A stretch of DNA of 64,000 nt from Pagrus major (Eukaryota; Chordata; Actinopteri; Spariformes; Sparidae), in assembly GCF_040436345.1 (NCBI RefSeq), contig NC_133237.1, positions 26,727,749 to 26,791,748 on the forward strand, given 5' to 3'. Below the pieces are notes generated by a model. That model was not told the DNA's origin. It did not search any database and worked only from the letters and a program-made list of their open reading frames with translations. The translations under genes and the position numbers were made by a program. This document shows positions 12,438-24,282 of the stretch, piece after piece (within the stretch, counting starts at the first letter, position 1; each line of letters opens with the position of its first letter).

Positions 12438-13736
12438 AAGTCGCTATCTATCCCCTTTGTTTCTATAATATTGCAAATTTCCCAGTTGCGGGATTGATGA
12501 AGGATTACCTTGTTTTATCTTATTGTTTGGAATTAAAAAAGAAAATTTAAAGAAGTCATAAACATTTTGGCATAAATGCGTGTGATTTCCCAAACTTGTC
12601 TCTGTGATGGAATATACAGAAACAACATTTACTGTACTTAAACATTACCATTTTCTGCTACTTTATACTTTCACTCCACTTTGTTATGGAGGCAAATATC
12701 ATAAGTAATTTTGCAGATGCATGGTGCTTCAGAGAAATTTATTTTGTCGGCAATATATCTTTTCTTTTGGGGACTTTTTACAAAACTGATCTGTACTTAA
12801 ATGCAACTGACTAGTTTATTAAATACATTTATGAAGAAAATAATTGCTGCACGGGTCATAGTCACTGGCAATGTTTTGGTTTGGGAGTAAAGGAAGTTTT
12901 ATTGGTTAATCCAACTTTCACCATGGTTTTAATATTGTTCAGTGATACAATATTCTCAAGTTTCATTTTAGTCTGTAAAAAATAACTGCATCGGGAATTA
13001 AAATGTGTAAAATGAGTTAATAAATAAATTGTCTAGTTTTCTGTAGTTTTGCCAAGACAAAATGAGGCTTTAAGTCGTCCTTTTTTTATTATAATTTGTT
13101 CTTATCTGTAATTATTTATCTTTCCTCTTTGTCTTTATGTATGAAAGAAATACATTTGATGTTTGGTTTTTAGTTACAGGGCATTTGTCTGCTAATTTAA
13201 AGGTGTTAATTAACTAAAGCTGAAATAACTGCTCAATTAATCGATGAGTTGATAAACAGAAAATTAATCAGCAATGATTTTTATTAGCCTGTGTATATGT
13301 TTATTTAAGGATCCCTGATTAGAAGCACATGGAAGTGCCTCTAGTCTTCCTTGAGTCCCAAACATAAAAACACAATACGGACGTGTAATGAGAATACAAA
13401 CTACTTAAATTTAAAATTTAATAATAATCAATAATAATGAATGATTATCAGGGATGATTATCAATCATGATAAATATTAATTTCCAATTTTGGCAACATT
13501 AACTGTTGTACAATATTAAATAGACAGCATGGAGGTTCAAAAGTCTTTTATTTAACACAAAGATGAAGACACACAATCTAACTAACATGTACTGTATACA
13601 GGTGTGTGTGTGTGTGTCATAATCATATCCAACTAACGTCAAATTAACACCCAAACAGGGAACAAACACATGGAATGAACACATGTGCATTACATCAGCC
13701 AGAGTTCAGCAACAGTCCTGTGCTTAGCCGTGCTAT
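12438..13736 (+). repeat. Pentraxin-unit 3' flank (module A), between copies 1 and 2
   Basis: Repeats the 7478-8770 sequence with small indels and a shorter (GT)n tract (about 13602-13617). It joins module B directly, without the hAT-like element present in units 1 and 4. This is the empty-site form (TGCTATGCTATGCTGTG at about 13731). Confidence 0.7.
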
Positions 13737-14148
13737 GCTATGCTGTGTGCTATGCTATCTCGGCCCAGTTCAACGTTACCAGTCTTTGAAGAAAAGGTGC
13801 TGGTGGTTCCTTGGCTGATGAGCCAAGCAGGAGAAGGTTGTAATCCCAATGTTGAACAGTGCTGTTCTTGCTGCGCAGAGTCCGATGAAAGAACGTGGAT
13901 GGAGGAAACTGGTCGCTCCTTTTCTATGCAGGGATAGTAAATCGGTGCTGTGGGGAGAAGTTCTTTGGGCCTGCTGGAAATGCAGCTGGCAGCTTTCAGC
14001 AGCTGTTGGGCCAAGAGGAATCCAAGAGAAGAGCTGGGGGCAAGGCCCAGTGGGGGCAGAACTGGAGCAGAGAGAGAATAAAGGAAGGAGCCAGAGTTTT
14101 GACCACCTCCTCTGTGACCCTGACCAACAGTAGCTCAAAGCTTGGTCT
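13737..14148. repeat. Spacer module B, unit 2
   Basis: Nearly identical to 9382-9792. It is interrupted at its right edge by a complete transposon (14157-15350). No function is recognised. Confidence 0.55.
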
Positions 14149-14156
14149 CTTGGCAG

Positions 14157-15350
14157 TAGGCCTGTCACGATAATCAATAAATCAATTAATCATATGATAA
14201 ATTAAAATGAGCTCGATAATTTTGCCGGCCTCGATAATTTCCATTTGCATGCTTGTTTGTTTTCCTCGTGTCTCTCACTAGAACCCTCTTGTCAGTCACT
14301 AGCCCCATTCACGCAGCCGTTTGCATGCGGGGATACTGCGCCAATTCTCCGCATCCGCCTTTGTGTGAACGTTTCAGATGCGGTGAGGGGTGAAATTTCG
14401 CTGCGCCTCCGGAGGTATCAGAGGCGAACCGAGCCGGCGGCGCGGAGCGAGGGCGTGTTGATCTGATGGTGTTGGTGTCTGATAACTGTACAGATCCTTC
14501 ACTCAACAAAATAAAAATAAATGTCCCACAAAGCAACGTTACAGGACCAAACAACAGGAACGTAGTAACTGGTCGTGTCTTTGGCAACTTATGTGAGGAA
14601 AAAAATACCGCAGTTATTCGTGGAGAAGTGTCTGACCGACTCTTCGTCACATTTCTGCCCGAAAAACAGCGTCTGTCCCCGGCAAAAAACTTTAACTCAC
14701 CAAGTGTTAGTCGCGCAACGGTCAGTTACTGTTGTCATGGTGACGGTCAGCCCTCCCGACAAGACTCAGTGAACTTCATGAACCCCGAGAGTGAAATAGT
14801 CAGACAGCGTCCAGTTTACTGATGGCGATTATGTAATTATGTAAATTATAGAAAAACGTAACTTTGTCACTTTCCAGGATGTTTGGTGGGTCAGGATCTC
14901 AATTACAACACATTATAACAGCATCCATATGATTATAAACAGACAGCTGGTACATGTTTAGATTAACAGGAGGACACCGGGGGAACACCTTGAAAAAAAA
15001 CACATACGTCATCATCATCACGTGTACCGTCACGCCTCCGCATCACTACAGACAATGGTGCTAACATTGTTGCTGCAGTAAGGAACCGTGGCTGGCCATG
15101 GCTCAATTGCTTTGGCCACAGCCTCCATCTTTATTTATTTTGGATATTTAAAATGTCTTTTTCACATTCCAATGTTAAATATTCTTTAGAAATAAAGGTT
15201 TATTGATCTTTGAAAGGGTGTACTTGCGTTATTATGCCATTATCATTATATTAGTTGAAAAATGGTCTCAAAGTGACAATATTATCGTTTATCGCAATAA
15301 TTTCTAGGTCAATTTATCGTCCAGCAAAATTTGTTATCGTGACAGGCCTA
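14157..15350. mobile_element. Non-autonomous transposon with perfect 8-bp target duplication
   Basis: A 1194-bp element with inverted ends TAGGCCTGTCACGATAA and TTATCGTGACAGGCCTA, flanked by identical CTTGGCAG copies (14149-14156 and 15351-15358). Units 1 and 3 have the uninterrupted site. An 8-bp duplication suggests the hAT superfamily or a relative. The GC-richer inside (14245-14822) has an open frame of 118 codons (14466-14822) but no recognisable transposase domain. Confidence 0.85.
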
Positions 15351-15549
15351 CTTGGCAGTCTTTGCACCATGGTGTGTTTAAAAGTCTGCTTATTAACCAG
15401 TGTCCTCTTTTCGGGGCCTCTGAAGTTTTGTGTCCTCAAAATACCTCAAAATCTGAACTTTGCAGTTATTTATGTTGGCCTCACAGTTGTTTGTCAACAC
15501 AGTGGATGTACAAACCTGTCCAAACGGTCAGATTCTGTGTGGGTAGGTG

Positions 15550-15628
15550 TTACATAGAGATGAGCAAAGGTTTATAGATGCTGTTATTTGCATATCAGGA
15601 GGAGTTTTGGGAATCACAACATAAAAAA
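15550..15628 (+). promoter_or_regulatory. Promoter of pentraxin copy 2
   Basis: Shares TTACATAG (15550-15557), the octamer ATTTGCAT (15586-15593) and the CATAAAAAA box (about 15620-15628) with copy 1. The upstream transposon ends only about 190 bp before this region and could separate it from distal elements. Confidence 0.5.
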
Positions 15629-15790
15629 CCCCCACTTCAGACTGTCTGCAGGAGGACCTCTGCAGCTGCACGGTTTGTATACAACCTTAATTGCACTTAT
15701 ATATCTTTATATAACCAATCCTGTGCATTTAAACTACTGAAGCTGCATATAACATAATAAATAAATGTTCTGCAGGTTTGCCGAGACAAA

Positions 15791-17153
15791 ATGAGACTCC
15801 CTGCCGTCCTTTTTCTCATTGCCATCTCCAGGGCGATGGCCGGTAATTATATACCTTTCCTTTCCTGTCTATATATTAAGGTATAAATGTAATGTTTTGT
15901 TTTTATTTTGGGGCTTTCATCTGCCAATTAAAAGGTGAATAAACTGACTAAAACAGTCTTCACATTTAAGAAACAACTATTTATTTTCTGATTTATCATT
16001 CGTAATTTTTCAAGCAAAACTAGTTAAAAAATCCCAGCTTCTTATAAGACTTATAAGAGTTATTTATTAGCTTAAATTGTTACTGCATTCACCTGTGGCA
16101 TCTCCCCTTACAGTATTTTTAACTTTTTAATAAATATCTGTCATTATTTTATCATATTTAGGACCTAGAAAACCCTGCAGATGTTGTTGTTGCTGCTCTT
16201 GATAACCCTCGAGCCAACGTTTCTTTGACAAGACGTCTGTTTGTTGTCTCTCAGGGAGTGTTCCCATCCGGACCCTGGTGTTCCCCTCTGAGACCAGTAC
16301 CAGCTATGTGGAGATGGTCCCTCTGAAACCCCTCAACCTGACGGCTTTCACTCTGTGCATGCGAGTGGCCACAGAGCTCAAGGGAGAGCGCAAGGTCATC
16401 CTCTTTGCGTACCGGACTAAATACTATGATGCGCTGAACGTGTGGCGTGAGCCGGATGGCAGGTAGACACACTTCTGTACTGGAGCAAAGACAGTGTGAT
16501 TTAAGACAGACGGTATTTTGTGACCACATTCCATTAAAGGTGCAATATGTAAGAATTGGCCACTTGACGAATTCAAACTTAAAACAGAAAGGGAGCAGCA
16601 TATCACCAGAGTAACTGCTTACTGCTGCTAACTGCACTTGTGGGGCTGGCTCCGACCTATATAACAGACACCTTAATTCCCTATGAGCCAGCTCGCAGCC
16701 CTAGATCCTCAGGCGGGGCCCTTCTAACCGTTCCAAAGTCCAGGTCAAAAACCAAAGGTGATCGTGCCTTCGCCATCAGGGCCCCTCGGCTTTGGAACGC
16801 CCTGCCTGAGGAGATAAAGCTCGCAGGATCGGTAACTTCTTTTAAAGCACTTCTTAAAACCCATTTTTATAGACTTTCCTTCATGTGATGTCGTCCTTTT
16901 GCTTTTGCTCCTACCGTTCGAGTTGACTATATTAATTTATTTGTTCTGTTTATTTTACCCATTTTGATTTATTTCCATTTCTCTATTTTGTTTTATTTTA
17001 TTAATTTTTTCCTTTATATCTGTTCTTCAATTATTTCTTTAAAATTGCTTGATTGTAAATGCCATTTACTTCGTTTGTCCTCTACAATTTTGCTTTGTTT
17101 TTGTCAAAGCACTTTGTAAAACTCTGTTTTTAAAAAGTGCTATATAAATAAAG

Positions 17154-17196
<43 letters not shown>

Positions 17197-19691
17197 GTAG
17201 CTGCCGTTAGCTAGTTAGCTCAGTTAGCCGTGCAGCTAGTGTTATCTGTGGTTTTGCAGGAAACATACTTATCTTACATTTATTCTGGCAGTTGAATTGG
17301 ACATACACTTATATGATTATACAAGGAAAACATTGCGGTTTGGGTATGTTACTTATGTAACTTCAGCAGTTACGGTAAGTACGTAATGAAATATAAGTGT
17401 GTTAAAAACACCTCACCTTTGACTTCTCCTGGGTCCTGTAGCCTCCCTATTTGGACTTTCTCACTCTTTACACTACTTCCCCTGACTTCCTCCCTTACTG
17501 CAGTAATAATAACTACAGCCACCAGAGGTCACCGCCCAACAACAAATGTCAATATGGGATAGGCTGAACTCAACAGGTGGCCAATTCTTACACACTGCAT
17601 CTTTAACAAGTGCATAGATCAAGATTTATTAATCTCCATGAGGTTCTCATTTTAGATCTACTGCTATATTTCATTAATAAGAACAAATCTGCTCTACTTC
17701 CACCAATAACCATGACATGTTCTCATGCATTTTTTAAATTAAATATAATTTTACATTGTCGCAGAATCAAGCTTAAAGCTGGAGTTTGTAGAATATGTGA
17801 AAAACGCATGAGACTGGGATGGAAACAACTGCGCTCCCCCCTCTCCTCCCTGTTTCGACTCCGTAGCTCCACACCGTTCTCGTGGACGCGCGCGACTGTA
17901 GCGCTAGGAATATTCACGACGGAACTTTTCTGTCATACACTTGCCGTGGCCGAATTACACGTAGGAAAGTACTTTACCTTTCTCTCATGAACAAATTGAA
18001 CGTATGAACAAACAAACATTACTTTTGCATTGTTTAGAAGAGCGATAGAGACCGACAACAATTATTTCTTGCTAACGTCTCAGCATGACATAGCCTACAT
18101 GTCTGGCACTAATAACGCTACGATATTTGTCATACTGACGTGATACTTATACAGCATAATCTAATGACAACAGCAACACTTATATACCACTGGAAAGAGG
18201 TGTGAATGCTAAGAATAATAAAACAACATATAACGCTAAAGTAAACAATTACCCCCACATGCACGGACTATTGGAGACAACCACTTAATTCAGACACTTC
18301 TTTCTTTTCACCGCAACCTGAAAATAAATAATAACTGTCACATCCATATTTACACGGCACACGTCCTCTGTATGTCGTGTATATATAACAGTATTGACAA
18401 TACATTTGACGTTGACTTTGGCTCTGACTTGCTTGTAGCTGTCGTGAGCCTTTGGCTACAGTTAGCATAAAGCTAATCAACTCACAACATTACTCGTCAA
18501 TTGTAACCACAAACCGCCTGCTTTATTAGATTCATGGTCATTTCAACTACACAGCCAATTACTACCACATATTTAGATTATCAGCTACGTAAAACTTGCA
18601 TTGGAGGCTCAACTGTCCAGGAGAAGAACAGCAAGCTCAGAATCCAACTTCAGCCCGATGCTATCGCTAAGCTCTCTCCACCTCGGATATGCCTGTCCAA
18701 TGTTGACACGCGATTTATTCCGTCTATTGTCACTCTCCCTCTTAGACTCTCGTTTCTCTACATCGGTCATCCTTTTTTTGGCTTGCTGAGCCGTGTACGC
18801 TTTTGTTAGTAATGCCGGGATAGCGGCTTTTCCTGCCGGGACGTCCGCCGTTGCACCTTCACCACCGATGGAAGGTGAACATGCATCGACTTTGGTTGAG
18901 CAACCAATAGGAACGCCCAAAACAGCTTGCTCTGTAAAATGAACTGTGATTGGCTGAACACTGCCGTCACGGCACTGATTTTTTAAAGCCTGAATACAGA
19001 GCCAAGAGGAGACACAGAGGTCCAGTGTTCTGTCATAACACTGTGAATTACAATATGCTTAAAGGTTATTATTGATTTTTGACCAAATGACGCCAGAAAT
19101 AACTTACACACTCCAGCTTTAAGCATTGAACTGATGAAATGTAAGATAAATATGTGTGAAAGTGATTTCACCGACACCTACCAGGCTCCATATGTCCTTT
19201 GTCTTGTAACCTTGATGTGTTTTTATTTTGCTTTGTTAAACCCTCTGGAGATACAAACAAATCTATTTTATATATGTGTGTTTAGATACTCCTTCTACCT
19301 GAGTGGAGACGGTGTTATGTTCAGTGTCCCTGACCTCGGTGCCCTGCAGACCCACCTGTGTGTCACCTGGGATTCCCGTTCAGGCGCAGCTGCCCTCTTC
19401 ATGGACGAGAGGAAAAGCCTGACCAAATTTTACAAGAAGGGTCACACCATCCCCCCCGGAGGAAAGGTCCTCCTCGGTCAAGATCCGGACAGTTTCTTGG
19501 GTGATTTTGAGGCCAAGCAGAGTTTTGTTGGGAAGATCTTTGATGTTAATATGTGGGACTCTGTCCTCTCTGACAGCACGATTAAAGACATGGTCTCCGG
19601 GAAGAGAGTACCAAGAGGAAACATCTTTGACTGGGAAACCATACAGTTTCGAACTAACGGGGAGGTGGAGGTTCTTAATACTGAGCTGTAG
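15791..19691 (+). CDS. Short pentraxin (CRP/SAP-like), copy 2
   Basis: Exons are 15791-15842, 16255-16462 and 19286-19691 (221 aa, frame open). Signature HLCVTWDS and both conserved cysteines are present. Residues private to this copy include ERK in DERKSLT, FYKK, VGKIFD, REPDGR and TIQFRT. It has one sequon (NLT) near the first cysteine. Intron 2 is 2.8 kb, far longer than in its sisters, because it carries a MITE that is itself split by a LINE tail, plus a second TTAA element. The coding sequence and splice sites look normal, so the gene may still be expressed, but the long repeat-filled intron could lower splicing efficiency. The ATTAAA signal is at 19897-19902. Confidence 0.92.
16534..17606. 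mobile_element. Intron-2 MITE, copy 2, split by a LINE
   Basis: Same TTAA element as in copy 1 (TTAA at 16534-16537 and 17603-17606). A LINE 3' end is inserted at TAACTG, in the TTAGC-rich inner part. The MITE is therefore older than the LINE insertion. Confidence 0.7.
16635..17190 (+). mobile_element. 5'-truncated LINE 3' end
   Basis: The first 250 bases encode the C-terminal tail of a non-LTR reverse transcriptase protein (open frame 16640-16888, containing LWNALPEEIKLAGS and SFKALLKTHFY). A 3' UTR ending TATAAATAAAG and a (TTA)n tail (about 17157-17192) follow. TAACTG on both sides (16629-16634 and 17192-17197) looks like the target duplication. The domain and tail style suggest an L2/CR1-type LINE, but the family is not certain. 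Confidence 0.75.
17777..19118. mobile_element. Second TTAA-flanked MITE in intron 2 of copy 2
   Basis: A 1342-bp insertion between TTAA 17773-17776 and TTAA 19119-19122. Its ends AGCTGGAGTTTGTAGAA and TTACACACTCCAGCT are inverted repeats. The other four copies show the single uninterrupted GCTTAAGCATT (or have lost that segment). The open frames inside match no family I recognise. It belongs to the piggyBac/Kolobok-like TTAA group. Confidence 0.8.
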
Positions 19692-19956
19692 CTGTAATTC
19701 TCACAATGACATGCTGAAATAATGTAGTTAATTGCATAATGTCAAGTAAGTCAATATATAACTCTGAAGCCAATGGAAGTCACTGCAGCCACATAACACT
19801 TGTATGATATACATGATGATTTGTTGACCAAAATGCAGTTCTGTGCACCGATTTAAGTGTCATTACTTATGTAAACTTGTTTCTTATCTCAGCCCAATTA
19901 AAAAACCTCTGCTGGCAATGTGTTGTGGTGGAATGTATATGAAGATAATGTCAAAC

Positions 19957-20940
19957 TAAGTTGCTATCCCCTTTGTTTCTATAATATTGCAAATTTCCCA
20001 GTTGCGGGATTGATGAAGGATTACCTTGTTTTATCTTATTGTTTGGAATTAAAAAAGAAAATTTAAAGAAGTCATAAACATTTTGGCATAAATGCGTGTG
20101 ATTTCCCAAACTTGTCTCTGTGATGGAATATACAGAAACAACATTTACTGTACTTAAACATTACCATCTTCTGCTACTTTATACTTTCACTCCACTTTGT
20201 TATGGAGGCAAATATCATAAGTAATTTTGCAGATGCATGGTACTTCAGAGAGATTTATTTTGTCGGCAATATATCTTTTCTTTTGGGCACTTTTTACAAA
20301 ACTGATCTCTACTTAAATGCAACTGACTTGTTTATTAAATACATTTATGAAGAAAATAATTGCTGCACGGGTCATAGTCACTGGCAATGTTTTGTTTTGG
20401 GAGTAAAGGAAGTTTTATTGGTTAATCAAACTTTCACCATGGTTTTAACATTGTTCAGTGATACAATATTCTGAAGTTTCATTTTAGTCTGTAAAAAATA
20501 ACTGCATCAGGAATTAAAATGTGTAAAATGAGTTAATAAATAAATTGTCTAGTTTTCTGTAGGTTTGCCAAGACAAAATGAGGCTTTAAGTCGTCCTTTT
20601 TTTATTATAATTTGTTCTTATCTGTAATTATTTATCTTTCCTCTTTGTATTTATTATTATAAATAACAATAATAATAATAATAATAATTTAAAAAATCTA
20701 TGGTTTCATCCAGGTTTTGAAACGTGACTATATTCTGTTTTTTTTCTTGGTTATTGTGAAGTGAGGATCTTCGGGTTTGGGAGTTTTAAGACATCACCAT
20801 GAGGTTAGGAAACTTGTAATGTGCATGTTTTGCTGATTTCTGACGTCAAATTAACACCCAAACAGGGAACAAACACATGGATTGAACACATGTGCATTAC
20901 ATCAGCCAGAGTCCAACAGTCCTGTGCTTAGCCGTGCTAT
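19957..20940 (+). repeat. Pentraxin-unit 3' flank (module A), between copies 2 and 3
   Basis: Starts like the other module-A copies. After about 20645 it has a different segment with an (AAT)n tract (about 20665-20690), replacing the GT-microsatellite part. It rejoins the common sequence near 20845 and shows the empty hAT site at about 20935. Confidence 0.65.
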
Positions 20941-21352
20941 GCTATGCTGTGTGCTATGCTATCTCGGCCCAGTTCAACGTTACCAGTCTTTGAAGAAAAG
21001 GTGCTGGTGGTTCCTTGGCTGATGAGCCAAGCAGGAGAAGGTTGTAATCCCAATGTTGAACAGTGCTGTTCTTGCTGCGCAGAGTCCGATGAAAGAACGT
21101 GGATGGAGGAAACTGGTCGCTCCTTTCCTTTGCAGGGATAGTAAATCGGTACTGTGGGGAGAAGTTCTTTGGGCCTGCTGGAAATGCAGCTGGCAGCTTT
21201 CAGCAGCTGTTGGGCCAAGAGGAATCCAAGAGAAGAGCTGGGGGCAAGGCCCAGTGGGGGCAGAACTGGAGCAGAGAGAGAATAAAGGAAGGAGCCGGAG
21301 TTTTGACCGCCTCCTCTGTCACCCTGACCAACAGTAGCTCAAAGCTTGGTCT
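20941..21352. repeat. Spacer module B, unit 3
   Basis: Almost identical to the unit 1 and unit 2 copies; it runs uninterrupted into the promoter of copy 3. No function is recognised. Confidence 0.55.
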
Positions 21353-21555
21353 CTTGGCAGTCTTTGCACCATGGTGTGTTTAAAAGTCTGCTTATTAACC
21401 AGTGTCCTCTTTTCGGGGCCTCTGAAGTTTTGTGTCCTCAAAATACCTCAAAATCTGAACTTTGCAGTTATTTATGTTGGCCTCACAATTGTTTGTCAAC
21501 ACAGTGGATGTACAAACTTGGACAAAGTCCTCCAAACAGTCTGTGTGGGTAGATG

Positions 21556-21636
21556 TTACATAAGGATGAGCAAAGGTTTATAGATGCTGTTATTTGCATA
21601 TCAGGAGGAGTTTTGGGAATCACAACATAAAAAAAC
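21556..21636 (+). promoter_or_regulatory. Promoter of pentraxin copy 3
   Basis: Has the intact C/EBP-type TTACATAA (21556-21563), the octamer ATTTGCAT (21592-21599) and a CATAAAAAAA box (about 21627-21636). Confidence 0.5.
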
Positions 21637-21796
21637 CCCAGTTCAGACTGTCTGCAGGAGGACCTCTGCAGCTGCACGGTTTGTATACAACCTTAATTGC
21701 ACTTATATATCTTTATATAACCAATCCTGTGCATTTAAACTACTGAAGCTGCATATAACATAATAAATAAATGTTCTGCAGGTTTGCCGAGACAAA

Positions 21797-24001
21797 ATGA
21801 GACTCCCTGCCGTCGTTTTTCTCATTGCCATCTCCAGGGCGATGGCCGGTAATTATATACCTTTCCTTTCCTGTCTATATATTAAGGAATACATTTAATG
21901 TTTTGGTTTTTTTTATTTTGGGGCTTTCATCTGCCAATTAAAAGGTGAATGAACTGACGAAAACAGTCTTCACATTTAAGAAACAACTATTTATTTTCTG
22001 ATTTATCATTCGTAATTTTTCAAGCAAAACTGGTTAAAAAAATCCAGCTTCTTATAGGACTTATAAGAGTTATTTATTAGTTTAAATTGTTACTGCATTC
22101 ACCTGTAGCGTCTCCCCTTACAGTATTTTTAACTTTTTAATAAATATTTGTCATTATTTTATCATATTTAGGACCTAGAAAACCCTGCAGATGTTGTTGT
22201 TGCTGCTCTTGATAATCCTCGAGCCAACATTTCTTTGACAAGACGTCTGTTTGTTGTCTCTCAGGGAGTGTTCCCATCCGGACCCTGGTGTTCCCCTCTG
22301 AGACCAGTACCAGCTATGTGGAGATGGTCCCTCTGAAACCCCTCGACCTGAAGGCTTTCACTCTGTGCATGCGAGTGGCCACAGAGCTCAAGAGAAACCG
22401 CGAGGTCATCTTCTTTGCATACCGGACTACAGACCATGATGCACTGAACGTGTGGCGTGAGCTGGACGGCAGGTAGGCACACTTCTGTACTGGAGCAAAG
22501 ACAGTGTGATTTAAGACAGACGGTATTTTGTGACCACACTCCATTAAAGCTGCAATAAGTAAGAATTGGCCACCTGACGAATTCAAACTTAAAACAAAAA
22601 GGGAGCAGCATATCACCTGAGTAACTGCTTACTGCTGCTAACTGTAGCTGCCGTTAGCTAGTTAGCTCAGTTAGCTGTGCAGCTAGTGTTACAGGCTGGG
22701 AGCACGGGGACCAGGTGAGTATTGGTTGGATGGTTGGCATGACAACTTCAGTAGTAAATGAAAACCAGATATTTTTCACAGGAATTCGGACCATCTCCAT
22801 CCGTAATCGTGGAGACCAGAACAGGTATTTGAAGCCAAACCATGAACCCTAGACAAGAGAGAAATAGAAAAGTCAACCTCAACAAATGTAAAGTTGCAAC
22901 ATTAAGAAAAAGTTCACTTTTCACTTATCTGTGGTTTCGCAGAAAACGTACTGAGCTAACATTTATTCTGGCAGTTGAATTGGACATATGCTTATATGGT
23001 CATACAAGGAAAACATTGCGGTTTGGGTATGTTACTTATGTAACTTCAACAGTTATGTTAAGTATGTGATGATATATAAGTGTGTTAAAAACACCTCACC
23101 TTTGACTTCTCCTGGGTCAAAGTCCTGTAGCCTCCCTATTTGGACTTTCTCACTCTTTACACAACTTCCCCTGACTTCCTCCCTTACTGCAGTAATAATA
23201 ACTACAGCCACCAGAGGTCACCGCCCAACAACAAATGTCAATATGGGATGGGCTGAACTCAACAGGTGGCCAATTCTTACACACTGCATCTTTAACAAGT
23301 GCATAGATAAGGATTTATTAATCTCTGTGAGGTTCTCATTTTAGATCTACTGCTATATTTCATTAATAAGAACAAATCTGCTCTACTTCCACCAATAATA
23401 ATGACATGTTCTCATGCATTTTTTAAATTAAATATAATTTTACATTGTAAAAATGTAAGATAAATATGTGTGAAAGTGATTTCACTGACACCTACCAGGC
23501 TCCATATGTCCTTTGTCTTGTAACCTTGATGTGTTTTTATTTTGCTTTGTTAAAACCTCTGGAGATACAAACAAATCTATTTCATATGTGTTTAGATACT
23601 CCTTCTACCTGAGTGGAGGCGGTGTTTTCTTCGATGTCCCTGAACTCGGTGCTCTGCAGACCCACCTGTGTGTCACCTGGGATTCCCATTCAGGTGCATC
23701 TGCCCTCTTCATGGACGGGAGGAAAAGCCTGACCAAAATTTACAAGAAGGGTCACACCATCCCCCCCGGAGGAAAGGTCATCCTCGGTCAAGATCTGGAC
23801 AATTTTGGGGGTGGTTTTGAGGCCAAGCAGAGTTTTGTTGGGGAGATCTATGATGTTAATATGTGGGACTCTGTCCTCTCTGACAGCACGATTAAAAACG
23901 TGTTCTCCGGGAAGAGAGTACCAAGAGGAAACATTTTGGACTGGAAAACCGTAGAGCTAAGAACGAACGGGGAGGTGGAGGTTCTTAATATTGAGCTGTA
24001 G
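21797..24001 (+). CDS. Short pentraxin (CRP/SAP-like), copy 3
   Basis: Exons are 21797-21848, 22265-22472 and 23596-24001 (221 aa). This copy differs most at the predicted calcium/ligand face. The loop reads GQDLDNFGGGFEAKQ, with FGG and FE as in human CRP, where the sisters have YLG/FLG and mostly FD. The earlier loop reads TTDHDALN. It lacks the sequon at the NLT position (DLK). The C-terminus is NIEL. Signature HLCVTWDS and both cysteines are kept. Intron 2 holds the ancestral MITE in a longer form. The ATTAAA signal is at 24207-24212. The distinct loop makes it the best candidate for altered ligand preference; this is an inference. Confidence 0.92.
22544..23295. mobile_element. Intron-2 MITE, copy 3 (long form)
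   Basis: TTAA at both ends (22544-22547 and 23292-23295). It keeps about 245 bp (22690-22935) missing from copies 1 and 2. This part holds a donor-like CCAGGTGAGT (22711-22720) and an acceptor-like TTTTTCACAG followed by a 22-codon open stretch ending in TAG at 22850-22852. Copy 5 shares the beginning of this inner part. Confidence 0.65.
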
Positions 24002-24282
24002 CTGTAATTCTCACAATGACATGCTGAAATAATGTAGTTAATTGCATAATGTCAAGTAAGTCAATATATAACTCTGAAGCCAATGGAAGTCACTGCAGCC
24101 ACATAACACTTGTATGATATACATGATGATTTGTTGACCAAAATGCAGTTCTGTGCACCGATTTAAGTGTCATTACTTATGTAAACTTGTTTCTTATCTC
24201 GGGCCAATTAAAAAACCTCTGCTGGCGATGCCTGTTGTGGTAGAATGTCTATGAAGATAATGTCAAACTAAGTCGCTATCTA

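Noticed and set aside
14245-14822. Open frames inside the 1194-bp element as a transposase
   Set aside because: No DDE/DDD motif, BED finger or hAT dimerisation motif could be seen. The element looks non-autonomous.
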